NCBI GenBank assembly: GCA_014529385.2
Contig: CM043963.1
Location: 81,726,912-81,790,911, forward strand
From: Adiantum capillus-veneris
Taxonomy: Eukaryota > Streptophyta > Polypodiopsida > Polypodiales > Pteridaceae
Reading direction: 5' to 3'
Length of the DNA: 64,000 nt
Each line of letters starts with the position of its first letter. Position 1 is the first letter of the stretch. Below the pieces are notes generated by a model. That model did no database searches and had not been told where the DNA came from. It saw nothing but the letters and a program-made list of their open reading frames with translations. Below are positions 21,991 through 33,066 of the stretch, one piece after another. A program made the translations under genes and the position numbers.

Positions 21991-23551
21991 ATGTTAGACA
22001 AGAGACCACCTGGTGGGGAGCATCCATCTGGCTCTTCTTTGGGTTGGTTCACATCCCAGGTGGGCTCCCACCCGGGGTGGACATCGCCTCCACTGGACTC
22101 GAGTCTTGAAGCGGTGAGAACAAGCAAAGAAATAAAGATTATTTCTAACTAGTTAGCTCAAAACCATGAGTATCATAGGTTTATTTTTGTTAATTGCAGG
22201 CATGGCCATCCTACACCTACTCTACTCAGGTTCCTCCATCGATCGTAGATCCAGACATACAGCGGGCTATCTCTTTACAAGACCAGTACCTCTGTTCGAC
22301 GGAGGTATTGTTTGGTCGCTACACTCCACAGCAGCTTGCGACCTACTGTCTTTCTCCGCAATCCACACCATGGGGGAGTCAGGGAGGGACTCCTTACATC
22401 CAGAGCCTCGCACTTACGGCACCTCAATCTACGGTCCCTTCTTATCATCCTACTCCCATTCCATCGCAGGGTCCCACTCCCATGGCATCACAGGGTCCCA
22501 CGCCACTCCATTTCACCCCTCCTTTGCAAGAACACCGTCGACGCACTTCTTCTAGCAGTGTGCGTCGATGCTCGTCTCAAGGCAGCGAGCGCCGAGAGAG
22601 ACGAAGCGGCAAGAGATCTTGTGGCTTCGCTTGTTTTGGTAGTGGGTGGCGGGGGAACAAAGTCCCCTATTTCAGAGCGTGTCGCCCCTGAAGTAGAGGA
22701 CGAGGATACTAACGCACTCGTACCAAACACGCATGGGCACTACTACAGGTTAAAATATGGCAGGGAGATGCACTTGGTACAGCACAGAGTAGGGCGGTTC
22801 GATGCCATCTTCAGTTTCTCATACATTCCACGTATAAGAATTATTTGTAAAGTTTAGAGACCAATTGCCCGATCATGCGTAGCTTGAGGACGCGCTGCAT
22901 GCTAGATTTCCAATGCCCCCGATCAACGTTTTTCACAAAAGTGGTTGGAGGGCTACATAAAAACATTTTTGAAAAACAAGCAATCTAGTGTATGGCGCGC
23001 AGCAGCCAACCAGATTAGAGATACAGACAGGAGCTATCACGGTGGCAACATGACAGATATGGAGTGGGAGTGGGCAATGCAAGAAAAGAGCAATCAGGCA
23101 ACGGGCTCATCCTACACACAACAATGCGAAGCTCGTGCCAAACAAACTCCCACACACTATGGCTCGGGAGGCAAAGCAACCTGGAAGGACAAATATGTCC
23201 GATTGACTAAATTACAACCTAAATCGGTGATTATAAAGATTATAGTTGACGATTTTTTATTATTATTGCTAACTTAGAAAAATATCACTCTTACTCGACC
23301 AACCAGAGAGATGGTCAAGTATTGAGAGCGGAATACAGAATTTGATACTTGACGATGGTTGTTCGAGAACAACTACATCTCTCGCAAGCAATTCTATGCA
23401 GCTGTTGGATCACTAAAAGCGGTAAGTTTAAACAATAATTTTGTATCAATTGTTTTGAGTTGTTGATATTTCTTTATGGTTTGGGTTTATGTAGAGTCAA
23501 GGTGATCAAATGTACGTGTCTTTGGATGAAGACGAAGACGAAGAGGATTAG
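21991..23551 (+). CDS. TnpA-like second gene of CACTA A (spliced, partly broken)
   Basis: A first exon from ATG 21991 to 22113 ends at a GTGAG donor; the acceptor TTAATTGCAG at 22190-22199 joins it in frame to a second exon. The product is rich in Pro, Ser, Gln and Gly (repeated PIPSQGPTPMASQGPTP), then basic. That frame stops at 22689-22691, while an overlapping frame with acidic PEVEDEDTN and HGHYYRLKYGR continues to 22857, so a frameshift or unseen intron lies near 22.55-22.64 kb. A later exon (22945-23277) has WRAAANQIRD and ATGSSYTQQCEARAKQTPTH, resembling the En/Spm TnpA-type domain. A last short exon ends YVSLDEDEDEED before TAG 23549. TnpA proteins bind subterminal repeats and regulate transposition. 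The family assignment rests on weak motifs plus position, so moderate confidence. Confidence 0.45.
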
Positions 23552-23754
23552 ATAGAAAAATATTTGTCCAACCTTTCGTAAAGTCCCAATGTGGCACAAT
23601 GTATATACAACTATTTTCATTTTATTTGTAAATTTTTTAAATAGTTGATCTTATGCACATTAAATTGTCAAGGTAAAGTAAATTCAATTTCAATTTTTTA
23701 TTTCTTTTGTATACTCTTTCAAAAAACAATTGATGTTTCATCGTTTTATGTAGG

Positions 23755-23822
23755 TCAAAAATAAAGGTGCTCATTTGGGCCACCCAATTTTGAGTGGCCC
23801 AAATGAGCACCTTTATTTTTGA
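23755..23822. other. Perfect 29-bp inverted repeat with 10-base loop
   Basis: Arms at 23755-23783 and 23794-23822 are exactly complementary, with core words GGTGCTCATTTGGGCCAC and its complement, around the loop CCAATTTTGA. It lies about 200 bp after the TnpA-like stop and about 220 bp inside the right end of CACTA A. It could form a stable hairpin in RNA and seed small RNAs, or be a very recent foldback insertion. No gene is proposed. Confidence 0.85.
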
Positions 23823-23824
23823 AT

Positions 23825-24040
23825 AGGCGTTTTATCGATAATTAGCATGGTAATATGAGTAGCAATTGACGCGGTAATAACTACGGGTACATTATCGCAG
23901 CTATTACCGCAATTAGTGCTTTCAAACCACTACTGCAATTTTAATCGCGATTATTGCCGCGTACGCAATATTTTCTCTTTTTAATTTCCTTTGTTTTTCC
24001 CTGGCAATGCTAGCGATTATAGACTACTCCTCTTATAGTG
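23825..24040. repeat. Right terminus and subterminal repeats of CACTA A
   Basis: TATCGATAATTAGCATGG, GACGCGGTAATAAC, TATCGCAGC, TATTACCGC, AATCGCGATTATTGCCGCG and related words lead to the TAGTG end at 24036-24040. It mirrors the left end and the left end of element B. Confidence 0.8.
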
Positions 24041-24248
24041 TTCATACGACTTTATATATAGGCTCATACAAATGATTTCACACTCAAGTGCCCAAGTTGG
24101 GCTTATCCCCAACACCTTAAACACCTTCCAAACGATAGGATCTACAGTGATTAAGCACGAACCAGTTTGGAAAGAAAATATGTAAGCATTTAGTAGTTAC
24201 CTACATAGTTAATTATGTATAATCTTGAGCAACCATAGCTATGAAGAC

Positions 24249-24250
<2 letters not shown>

Positions 24251-24299
<49 letters not shown>
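24251..24299. repeat. GA microsatellite
   Basis: About 24 uninterrupted GA units. Confidence 0.95.
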
Positions 24300-24302
<3 letters not shown>

Positions 24303-24722
24303 ACTATGAGCCTTGAGAAGAGTATGGAGAGCTGCCCGTTTGGTTGAAGATTGCATGGAGCTTCAAGATCTAGGAAGATAGAAGTTTTTATGCTCGCTCC
24401 AAGGAAACCCTGCAAAAAAACGAAGAAATATTTTTCTTGCGTTCCTCAAATGAGAAACTTTAAACTACAAAGTTGTTTATCTTACCGTTTTTTATAAGTC
24501 ACGCGAGCTATTTTTATAGAAATATTTTCTTTTTTTGAGTTAATCCAAAAAATACTCACCCTAGAAAAAATGTATTTCTAATGGCTTCAAAAAACTTAAA
24601 AGGTATCCCTAATTCAAAGGTTCCCTCAACAACGACAAAAATGATGTGCTAGTGTATAGCACGTAGCAACCGGCAATGACGAAGCACATAGATTTGCAAC
24701 AATATTTGATGGAAAGGATGGA

Positions 24723-24726
<4 letters not shown>

Positions 24727-24777
<51 letters not shown>
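24727..24777. repeat. GA microsatellite
   Basis: About 25 uninterrupted GA units, about 470 bp from the previous tract. Confidence 0.95.
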
Positions 24778-24779
<2 letters not shown>

Positions 24780-24910
24780 ACTTTATAGAGACAAAAACGC
24801 TAAAGGAAACATAAAGGAGAAGAGAAACATAAATATACCAATGTGAAGTTGACCACCTCTTAATATAGACACAAAAGATGTTTGACTTTCCACCTTCATA
24901 TGTCTTTTTA

Positions 24911-25005
24911 CTTTCCACCTTCATCTTTCTTTTCATTTCTTAAACTCACACTTCATTTGACTTTCCACCTTCATCTTTTTTTTCATTTCTTAAACTCACA
25001 CTTCA
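24911..25005. repeat. Tandem duplication, 50-bp period
   Basis: CTTTCCACCTTCATCTTT through TAAACTCACACTTCA is present twice, starting at 24911 and 24961, almost identical. A partial third copy of the CTTTCCACCTTCAT word lies just upstream near 24887. Confidence 0.8.
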
Positions 25006-26340
25006 CTTATACACTTGATATGTTTTGAAAGATTTTTTATTTTTTTGAGATTGAGGAAGACCTAATCACCCTGAGACCTATAAAAGCAATTTTCTATTTT
25101 TAAAACTACTTCTCTTTTGCATGGGTGGCTTGTGGACCACATCTCTTATCTCCACATAGCTTTAGATTGACATGTGCTGATAATAACACATTGGCTTCCA
25201 GTCCCACCTTTTGGTTAGCCTTCTCACTTTCGAAGGCTTTTGAGATCTGTTTTGGACCCTTTTGGACACACAAATATCTCATCTTCGTCCCATAGAATGC
25301 CGATTGAATCCTTAGCAAATTTTGTTCGCATTTTTGAAAGTGCATTGAAATTTTGAAAGTCTTTAGTTCATGAACACATTCCTCTGTTCATTGTACCATT
25401 GTACATAACTGACCTTTGTACTATTTTTATCAATGGCCAATTTTTAGAAAGAGAAAATTCATTTAAGTAGACCAAAAATGAAATTTGGTGACATCCTTTT
25501 TTATCATCATCCCCATTAGCTTACATTACCACACATTTGTGGAGGCATTGTCTTTGTCCCCTAAAAACACATTTGATTTCCGTAGGAATTTCCTTGACAC
25601 CTATAAATTTGCATCTCCTTTTGGAACTCTTCCATCCAAGACACACATTAAAGCCACTTTGTAACATTGGTCCTTCCACTCTTCCTATTTTCTCTTTAAA
25701 ATATTCAATTCTAAAGAGTGAAAATCATTTAAGTAAACCAAAATTCATTTTCAAGACACCTATTTGGAGCGTTTCTTGCTATCAATGTAGTCCAAACCAT
25801 GACATTCTAGACATGAAGCTTCAAGCACTCGTGCTTTTGTAAGCATGCCACAATTGGTGCACGTCAACCAAAGCAATGTGAAGCATTGTCACTTCTTTCA
25901 AAAAGCTCCTTGACTAACAATCTCATCAAGTATCTAGATACCTTTAATGTCTTATGGGTTTAAAGAGTACATGATTGCATGTATAGACACTCAAATATTA
26001 TTTGACAAACACCTTATGCTTCCTTACGTTGCTCTAGTTACACATGCTTTGTAACCCATGCAATAAAAGAAACACCTTCCAAGACACAAATCTCGGCAAA
26101 GCACTTCTTGTGCTTTATTGAATGCACGACAATCAAATTAACATTAAGCATGAGTTTTCTTCAAGTGCCTCCCTCTAACTAACATGCATATCATAAATTT
26201 CTTTGATGATGCTTACTTCTAGCAAATTAATATCACATGCATTGAACATCAAGAACAATCGATTGCATCTTGAACTATATCTACATTGTGTATTGGCTAG
26301 AAGAAGCCTAGTGCATTGCGGCCCTCTTTGACTTTGATAT

Positions 26341-26553
26341 CTTGATCAATGCAATACAAGATAGGACTTTGCCGCCCAATTTGTATTTGATGTCTTGATC
26401 AATGCACTCCAACATAGGACTTTGCCACCCAATTTGTATTTGATGTCTTGATCAATGCAATACAAGATAGGACTTTGCTGCCCAATTTGTATTTGATGTC
26501 TTGATCAATGCACTCCAACATAGAGCATTTGTGGCACAAAAGCTCGTTAAGCA
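26341..26553. repeat. Tandem array, 53-bp period with 106-bp higher-order unit
   Basis: CTTGATCAATGCA starts at 26341, 26394, 26447 and 26500. Units 1 and 3 continue AATACAAGATAGG; units 2 and 4 continue CTCCAACATAG. The array therefore grew by duplicating a dimer. The shared part ends TTTGTATTTGATGT. Confidence 0.9.
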
Positions 26554-26818
26554 CTTCCTATGTTTTTGTGAATAGACCACTTTCCATACACATTGGCCAA
26601 AGCAATACCAAACATGCCATTTGTTTTCCAAGTGCCGTTGGCTAACAATCTCCATAGTACTTTATCTAGAGCAAAACTTCTTTGCACAACAATTGCTCTA
26701 GTTTTCAAGATCTTATATGGATAGCATGTCTGAGTGACAACTCGCCTTGTTCTTTAAGGGTGCAAGCAAGCCTAGTCTTGCAATTTCTACCGGTGGCTAT
26801 CGATGGTGTACGCCCTCC

Positions 26819-26820
<2 letters not shown>

Positions 26821-26862
<42 letters not shown>
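26821..26862. repeat. GA microsatellite
   Basis: About 21 GA units. Confidence 0.95.
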
Positions 26863-26866
<4 letters not shown>

Positions 26867-27870
26867 TCTTCACCATATGAGATCCACATATAGTGCCACA
26901 TACCTTTTATCGGTGGCTTCACAATGAAGATAGTACTATGAAAAAGTGTTGCCTTTCCTCTTTCTTTTAGGGGACAAAAGTAGGACCATGTTGTAAAGGT
27001 AGTGGCACCAAAGCACTTTAGCACTTTCCAAGTTTATGCTACAACTTGGATGTTATTCAATATGGGGAATTTGTTGACATACATAGGACTCTGATAAAGG
27101 TGCCCAGATAGATCCCTTTTTGTTTCCCCAAGAGGCATTTTTGAAATCAAATATACACTTTCTGCCAAGAAAATTCTCTTCAAACCTTCTCAAAATTTTC
27201 CATAAAATCTCACCATTATCCCACATACCATTAGCCTTATGCAATGTGCAAAACCAAGACCCTCACCTTACTATCCAGATACAAAGACCTTGTCTTTGCT
27301 TGAACAACTATTCAAAATGACAACATTATTCTCACTGTAAGCCCACCACAAACACAATTTGTGGGTGAAATTTTTACACTCTCGTTGTATTATCCTAAGG
27401 GGGGATCATTGCCGGCAGACTTACATGCTTTTTTGGACTCAGATTGGGCACGAACACTATCAGCTTAGTTGAGCTAAGCAATACCCAATGACATTTTTGA
27501 ACAAAACAGTCTACCTCGTTACCAATGACTTTCGACACCCACTTCGACACTCTTAACTCTAGAAACTCCTAAAACAAAAAGCACAAGAAATTAAATTAAT
27601 GATTCCCAAAAATTGGAGGATAGCCCAAGCTAGGTCATGTACAAACTATAGCATTATACAATTGTTAAGACAAATGTGGGGATTGCAAAAAAGCTACGCT
27701 GTTTCCAATAAGGAAGGCATGTTAATAAGTATAGGCAAATTTGTGCTTACCAAAAGAGAGTACGGAAGCAATGCAGTGTCTAACCTCTGTGACTGGCTAT
27801 GGAAAGCTTGAATATAAAAGCACTTGCTGAGCTTTGGCTATGGAAAACCTGCAGATGTGTTGAGCAGAAT

Positions 27871-28344
27871 TTACTTGGGGAAGCGCCTGGGAAGAGGGTT
27901 ACCTTTCTCATCATACAGAATTAGCCCAGAGAAGTTGGGTCGTTTGCAGCGCTCGCCCATCAGAATTGCGCGCTGCCATACATTAGGGGAAAGCTTCCCC
28001 TGCTCCAGCAGCTGATGATGATCCGCTGCTGCCACCTTCGACCCTTCCTCTTTCGGTAGTCTCTGCGCACCCAACATGGTCGACTTCTTTGCTGTCATTG
28101 ACGCGAAGAACGCTTGCCTGGCAGTAACAGCAGGAGACGCATCACCGTCGCTGGAGCTTGCTTTGTCACCCACTCGCTCTCGTCTAATGACGTCGCAGAA
28201 GGAACACATGCTTAGTATAACGATAACGCAGCACAAGCTCACGACGAGCCCCACGGCGATGGCAAGATAGGAAGAACTGATGTAGGTAGAAGCTACAGGA
28301 GCATACTTGTGAAGGGCGGCTAGTTCTATTAGCCACCGGGCCAT
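27871..28344 (-). CDS. Plant-specific small membrane protein of unknown function, 157 aa
   Basis: An intact single-exon frame on the minus strand from ATG 28344 to TAA 27871. Residues about 25-50 form one strongly hydrophobic segment (YLAIAVGLVVSLCCVIVIL), so a single-pass membrane or signal-anchor protein is likely. The C-terminal half carries VWQRAILMGERCKRPNFSGLI followed by YDEKGNPLP, which I recognise as the conserved tail of an uncharacterised land-plant family; its function is not known to me. Codon use and GC content are higher than in the surrounding repeats, and there is no stop or frameshift. It is the only gene in the window that looks like a normal host gene. The upstream side (28511-28730) has CT-rich tracts on its sense strand, common in plant promoters and 5' leaders. 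Confidence 0.75.
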   Translation of the reverse strand: MARWLIELAALHKYAPVASTYISSSYLAIAVGLVVSLCCVIVILSMCSFCDVIRRERVGDKASSSDGDASPAVTARQAFFASMTAKKSTMLGAQRLPKEEGSKVAAADHHQLLEQGKLSPNVWQRAILMGERCKRPNFSGLILYDEKGNPLPRRFPK

Positions 28345-28510
28345 GCTAGGTCGCTGAGGAGGCTATGTGCAGGTTTAATGGCGGGACAACTGGGGGGACT
28401 CGAGTCTCAAGTTCACTCAATATTCTGCTGCGGCTGCGTATTGAAGCTGATAATGCGCGCTCATGATGCAGGGCAGATCAAAAGTGGGCATGTGTATATT
28501 ACGCTCTCCT

Positions 28511-28728
28511 TGAGAGAGAGAGAGAGAGAGAGAGAGCAGAGAGAATGGGCAGGGCCTGCGTGAGAGAGAGAGAGAGAGAGAGAATTGGCAGCCTGCACGC
28601 ACGGCGTCAAATATGTCTGCTAGCTGCCTGGTTGCCGTCGGGTGATCCGTGCATCTCTTCAATTGTGTCGCAGTGCGTGCTCCTTGTGTGTGCCATGTGG
28701 CTTGAGAGAGAGAGAGAGAGAGAGAGCA
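28511..28728. repeat. Three short GA/CT tracts upstream of the host gene
   Basis: GA runs lie at about 28512-28535, 28561-28582 and 28705-28727. On the sense strand of the minus-strand gene they are CT runs within 170-390 bp of its ATG. They could act as 5'-leader or promoter pyrimidine patches. No clear TATA box was found, so a promoter is not called. Confidence 0.6.
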
Positions 28729-29611
28729 CTGAATTTGAATGTGTGTGTGAGCTGGAAACTCAGAAGGAAATCCCATGGCACGAGGAGAGATACGGTACAC
28801 CTGTAGAAAGAGAGTATGTACATACATATTACATTCCCCCACTCTCTACCCCCAGCTAAGTATAGGCTCACACGCGCCCTCCTTCCGCTCCATTGCATCG
28901 GATCGGCATTTTGACTGATTTTGGTAAGGGCAGTTTCACACTCAGTCAAAGCTTCATTTACCTTCTTCTGCCAACAAACGCCTGCAAAAGGAAGTCACAG
29001 TTGTCTTTATATAGAATGAAGGCGAGAGAGAGCAACTCTAGTAAAATCGGCCAAGATAGCTCTCAAGTTCTTTGTTGCTTGAAAGAGATAAGGTGCAATA
29101 GACATTGCAATTCATGCAAGGACAAAGCCATTGAGGTCAACGTAACTCTTCCTCACCATGCATCCAATAGTGCTCTAAAATTTCTTTATACACCAATGAC
29201 CCAAACGTCAAAGCTTGGTAGACACTTCAATCCAAGGCTCCAAAGTTATCACTCTAACCACTAAGGCTAGCACTTTTAGCTACCTTTGAGTTGCAGGTCA
29301 TATGTTTGCCAATGTGATGTGTAAGCATGGGAAAGGACGAGAAGCTCGATGGAACATGGAGGTCATTGCACTTTTGGACCTAAATACAAATTGTGAGGGG
29401 GCCAACACTTTTCAATTGCATCTGAGAGGTTTTGAGCCAGGGTTCTGCAAAACAAAAGGGAAGATTTGAGGGAGAATCCACCGCTGAGATCAGGCATCGG
29501 CTTGGATTCCCTTAGTAAACTAGGGGTCAACTGGGGGGAAATAGTGCACCCCTACTATACCCTCAATTCACCCAGGTTTATGGGGACCATCCAACTATCA
29601 TGTGGGGTTCC

Positions 29612-30028
29612 CATCGCAATGTTATTCAGCGTGGGAATCCCTCAAGGAACCCTCACGCAAGATAGTGATGAGGTGGGACGTGGGTTGCTCCACAAGGGTA
29701 AACGCCCACGAGTGGGGACAGGGGCAACTCTATATTTCCTCACTCAACTCCACACCTACTAGCAACAATTTTCCTTTAGGCGGGCATTGTGAGGTTGAAA
29801 GTAGTGAAACTTGATGAATAGTAAGTTCAAATCCATTGCAATGTTATTCAGCTAGGGAACCCCTCAAGGAACCCGACTACTCCACAAGGGGAAATCCCTA
29901 CAAGGGGGCGCGGGCAACTATATATTCCCGCTCAACTTCACACCTACTAACAAAGCTATAGAACAATTTTCCTTTAGGTGGGCATTGCGAGGTTGGAAGT
30001 CGTGAAATTTAACAAATAGTAAGTTCAC
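29612..30028. repeat. Degenerate tandem duplication, about 200-220 bp
   Basis: CAT-x-GCAATGTTATTCAGC, CCCTCAAGGAACCC, CTCCACAAGGG, CAACTTCACACCTACTA and CAATTTTCCTTTAGG-x-GGGCATTG occur in the same order in 29612-29830 and 29833-30028, with indels and many substitutions. Confidence 0.75.
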
Positions 30029-30155
30029 ATTGCTGACTTATGCTTGAGACATTAAGGCGGGCGGGCAATTGCTACCACACTATCCCTCATGAATCCAATC
30101 TACATTTGAACATACTGCAAAGCCATTATAACAAGATGTCTGGAGACAAACGTTG

Positions 30156-30192
30156 GCATTGTGTGTGTACGTGTGTGTGTGTGTGTGTGTGA
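30156..30192. repeat. GT microsatellite
   Basis: GTGTGTGTAC followed by a GT run, then AGAGAGAT. Confidence 0.9.
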
Positions 30193-31019
30193 GAAAGAGA
30201 GAGATAGTGTGTGTGTTTTTTAAAGAGGGAGAAAAATAAAACTCACCTTTAAATATTTGAAGGGTACTCCGTTGTACATGGAACTGAAATTCCCTTGGCA
30301 TACACCCTCCCTTTCGGACTTTTGAAAGTGCCTATAAACAAACACTCATCCATAGAGAACTATTGTGTACATATTACCCAACACTCTCTTTATGCTAAAA
30401 TTATCATTGGAAATGTCCTTTTCTTTTTGTTCCCAAAACAAAACTATGTATGACTCTCTCTCTCTCTCTCTCTCCAAAAAAAAAACACACAAAAATACAC
30501 ACAAGAAGACCAAAACACCAACAACCTCCACTTGGTTCCTCCTTGTAAATAACTTTACACTTGTCCATGACACACACTTCAACCTCCAACAAGGCTACCT
30601 TTCCTAATACTTTTACCCCCATCCTCGGCTGGCACCCATGCAACTTTCTTCTTGTAAATTTGCAGACAGCTGGTTTTTCAAGCCAACTATTATTTTGTCT
30701 TGTAAGCTTTGAGCCATGGAATCGCATGCATTTCAATACTTAAGCCTTTGTCACTTGCATCAAGCATGTGTTAGAGATATAGATCGAGATAAACAATTGT
30801 GTGATAAATAATTGTGGAGCCCATGAAACATACTACTCAAGTGTGTTTGACTCTACCCCTTGGTGGTCTTACCTAGAGCTTGGGGGATCAACTGGTGAGC
30901 TAGTTCGGAAGTGCAACAAAGCAACAGAGGCCTTAGTATAGGGAGAGATAATTAGGTACTTTTACAACTCTATAACTTACTGGTTTCGTTGGCTTTCTAA
31001 GGCAGGAAGCATTCTTTTG

Positions 31020-32090
31020 AGCCCATACTAGAGGGAAGTTGCCATAAAGATCGACAACAATGGGCTACGACGACTAGGCTAGTTTTGTGACAGCACCAAC
31101 AGAAGCTAGAAAGGAATAGACCAACTAGCCTCCCAGTTCCATCTTTGTGGGATTGAAACATTGCTTGCCAATAGAATTGTAGAATGGCTAGACAAATGTT
31201 GGCTGCCTACATGCAAATCCAGTTTCGAGTGGAAAGCATGGCGGTGGCCCACTAATAGACATTTCCTTAAACCACAAACCAAGGACATGTACAACACCCT
31301 TATGGTCTCATTATATTGGTTTTTCCCCTTGAACAAGCGATGGGGCAAGCAATGGCCGGAATCAAGATGGGTGATGATCGCGAAAAACATATGTTGCCCA
31401 CAATGGCCAAGTGGGATGAACGTTTTTCTATGGAGGGTCCTATGGGGAGCCTTACCTATTGTTGTGAAGGTTCTAGCCAGAGGAATTGGTCTAGATAGAT
31501 GCTCGCAATACAGAAATGGTTTGTGAGAACCTCCCTCACTTATTCAAGGAAGGAAGATTTGCAAATGGGTCCAAAAGACCTGGAATGATAGGGTTCTCTA
31601 AAAACGATCTTTTTCTAGAATGGAAGGTGTTCAAGAGCCGAGCGGTGCTAATCGGCATGCAAATCATTAGATTCTGCTACTTCAAACACGTGTGGAAGGC
31701 CAGGAACTATCAAGTCTTTGAGAACGCCCTGTAAACAGCGAGATTCCCAAAGATTATACAAGAAAGAAACACCCTGTAAAAACAGAGAGGTTCCCAAAGA
31801 TTATACAAGAAAGTAGGGAAGCAATTGTCACCGTTGGGAAATGGATGAACACTAATAAATGGAACAGGATGATCGGTGCCACATTGTCTAGTCAGTAGAT
31901 TGGGCCTTGCTGAGGTCAAAGGTTGTTCCATGTTCAGCCAAGGTTCTCTCTAGAGTCCTTTTCATTGTCCTAGGGTGGCTCCCCTATCAGTCGATGTATC
32001 TATGGTTGCTAGGAGATGTTGACATGAGCATGACTAAAATTTGTAATTTCTTGGTTATGTTAATATAAATCACTAGCCAAAAAAGAGCGT
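31020..32090 (+). mobile_element. LINE (L1-type) 3' remnant with zf-RVT domain
   Basis: From 31161 the plus strand reads a segment with NVFLWRVLWGALP, RGIGLDRC and, after a 1-bp frameshift near 31515, CENLPHLFKEGRFA and HVWKARNYQVFENAL. This order (FLW...ALP, RGI...C, HLF, WKARN) is that of the zinc-binding region at the C-terminal end of plant LINE reverse transcriptases. The following ~300 bp end in TTTCTTGGTTATGTTAATATAAATCACTAGCCAAAAAAGAG, split here only for description, like a LINE 3' tail. The catalytic reverse transcriptase core is not present, as usual for 5'-truncated copies. It is dead. Confidence 0.7.
31744..31813. repeat. 47-bp duplication in the LINE 3' region
   Basis: TTCCCAAAGATTATACAAG starts at 31744 and 31791; CCCTGTAAA precedes both copies. 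It overlaps the end of the LINE coding remnant. Confidence 0.8.
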
Positions 32091-32735
32091 GGTAGACTTC
32101 TTTTTTTTTTTTTTTGCCATACTCACATTTCACTGCTTGAGGCTTATTGTACATTCATTTAGGTGTGATAAAAGTTTTGAAGATTGTTGAAATTTTTTTG
32201 ATGCATTAGTTTTAATATGTTTGAGCCACATATCCAGGTTTGTAGTGTAAATTTCTCAAGTAGAAATAAAAATGCCCGGTTATAATTCCATTAGACCTTG
32301 ATTTTCAAGGTTTTAAAAAATGGACATTTTAGTTCTAATTTTTAGAGTTTGGCATAAATCTTGGTTGTCGGACCCTTGAAAACGTGGCCAAGAAATTGGT
32401 TTTTTTTTAGCAGGGTGGACAATCACTATAAAAATCTCAAAACATTTATCGCGATCTTTTACCACGTTTTGTAGAGAGAGAGTCCAAAATTGGCTAGCAA
32501 GAAGAGAGGGGGGACATTTTTTTGTATTTCAAAAATCATCGCGTTTATTATCGCTTAAGTTATGACAATTATTGCTGCAATAATTGTCGATAAATTTGCC
32601 GCGCTTATTATCGAACCCCGCTTTAGCGCTTAAACATTCAAATTCTGATATCCTCTATTTTGCTTGTGAATAAGAATTAAAGAACATATTCAAAATTTCA
32701 ACAAAATAAATGATATTAAGATATGAAACAATGGC

Positions 32736-33061
32736 TAATATGTGGATAAACATGAAACTACAAAGAGGAAGGTTCATCCTAGAGTTATACAAGCGCCTCT
32801 ATGTAAAGCAAGCACCATTAGAGATGAGAAGCCAAACACGGACGGCATGGGCACTACTTTCTTGGACTTGGCATATGCCCACATGAGCGACTTCCACGGC
32901 ATCCATCCATCATGTTTTGAATTGGCTCTAACAAACTGAGGCAGCCAATTCATCCCGTTATGGCAAAACATAGACAAGCATGTTTTATAAGTGGAACCCC
33001 TCGTCTTCTACATATACGCTCCAAGCTTGGGGATGGCTTGCTTTTGTGATGAACCGAAAAG
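32736..33061. other. B-specific sequence absent from CACTA A (left part)
   Basis: In A, the sequence corresponding to 32640-32735 is followed within about 60 bp by the region equivalent to 45835. B instead has this stretch plus 45600-45835, split by element C. It is less AT-rich than the flanks, with possible short open frames on both strands, none recognised. It may be captured DNA or a segment lost from A. Confidence 0.5.
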
Positions 33062-33066
33062 CCCTT

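Larger units (their letters stand above)
6694..24040 (-). mobile_element. CACTA (En/Spm) transposon A, complete, 17.3 kb with nested insert
   Basis: The left end begins CACTATGAAAATCTC at 6694 and the right end finishes with TAGTG at 24036-24040 (reverse complement CACTATAAGAGGAG). TTC flanks both sides (6691-6693 and 24041-24043), the 3-bp duplication typical of CACTA elements. Removing the nested 8.45-kb retrotransposon leaves about 8.9 kb, a normal autonomous CACTA size. It encodes a TNP2-type transposase on the minus strand (19547 down to 7283, interrupted) and a TnpA-like gene on the plus strand (21991-23551). Subterminal DNA at both ends carries repeated CGCGGTAAT / ATTACCGC / TATCGCG words, likely binding sites for the element's own protein. 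A second copy (element B) starts at 32424 and confirms the family. Confidence 0.9.
24041..27800. other. Intergenic region right of CACTA A
   Basis: AT-rich sequence without a convincing gene. It contains GA microsatellites, a 50-bp duplication and a 53-bp tandem array, listed separately. Short open frames here (for example 25106-25345 and 25537-25842) show no recognisable motif and are not called. Confidence 0.5.
28729..31019. other. Intergenic region with degenerate duplications
   Basis: No recognised gene. A duplicated block (29612-30028) and a GT microsatellite are listed separately. Open frames at 28893-29264, 29466-29762 and 30404-30736 show no known motif; the last is partly made from a CT microsatellite. 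Confidence 0.45.

Noticed and set aside
23755-23822. Rho-independent terminator
   Set aside because: Eukaryotic context; the hairpin was kept as an unexplained inverted repeat instead.
26341-26553. CRISPR-like array
   Set aside because: The whole unit is repeated with no unique spacers, no cas genes, and the context is a plant genome.
28417-28842. Minus-strand frame upstream of the host gene as a separate protein
   Set aside because: Built from CT repeats plus low-complexity leader-like sequence; no motif.
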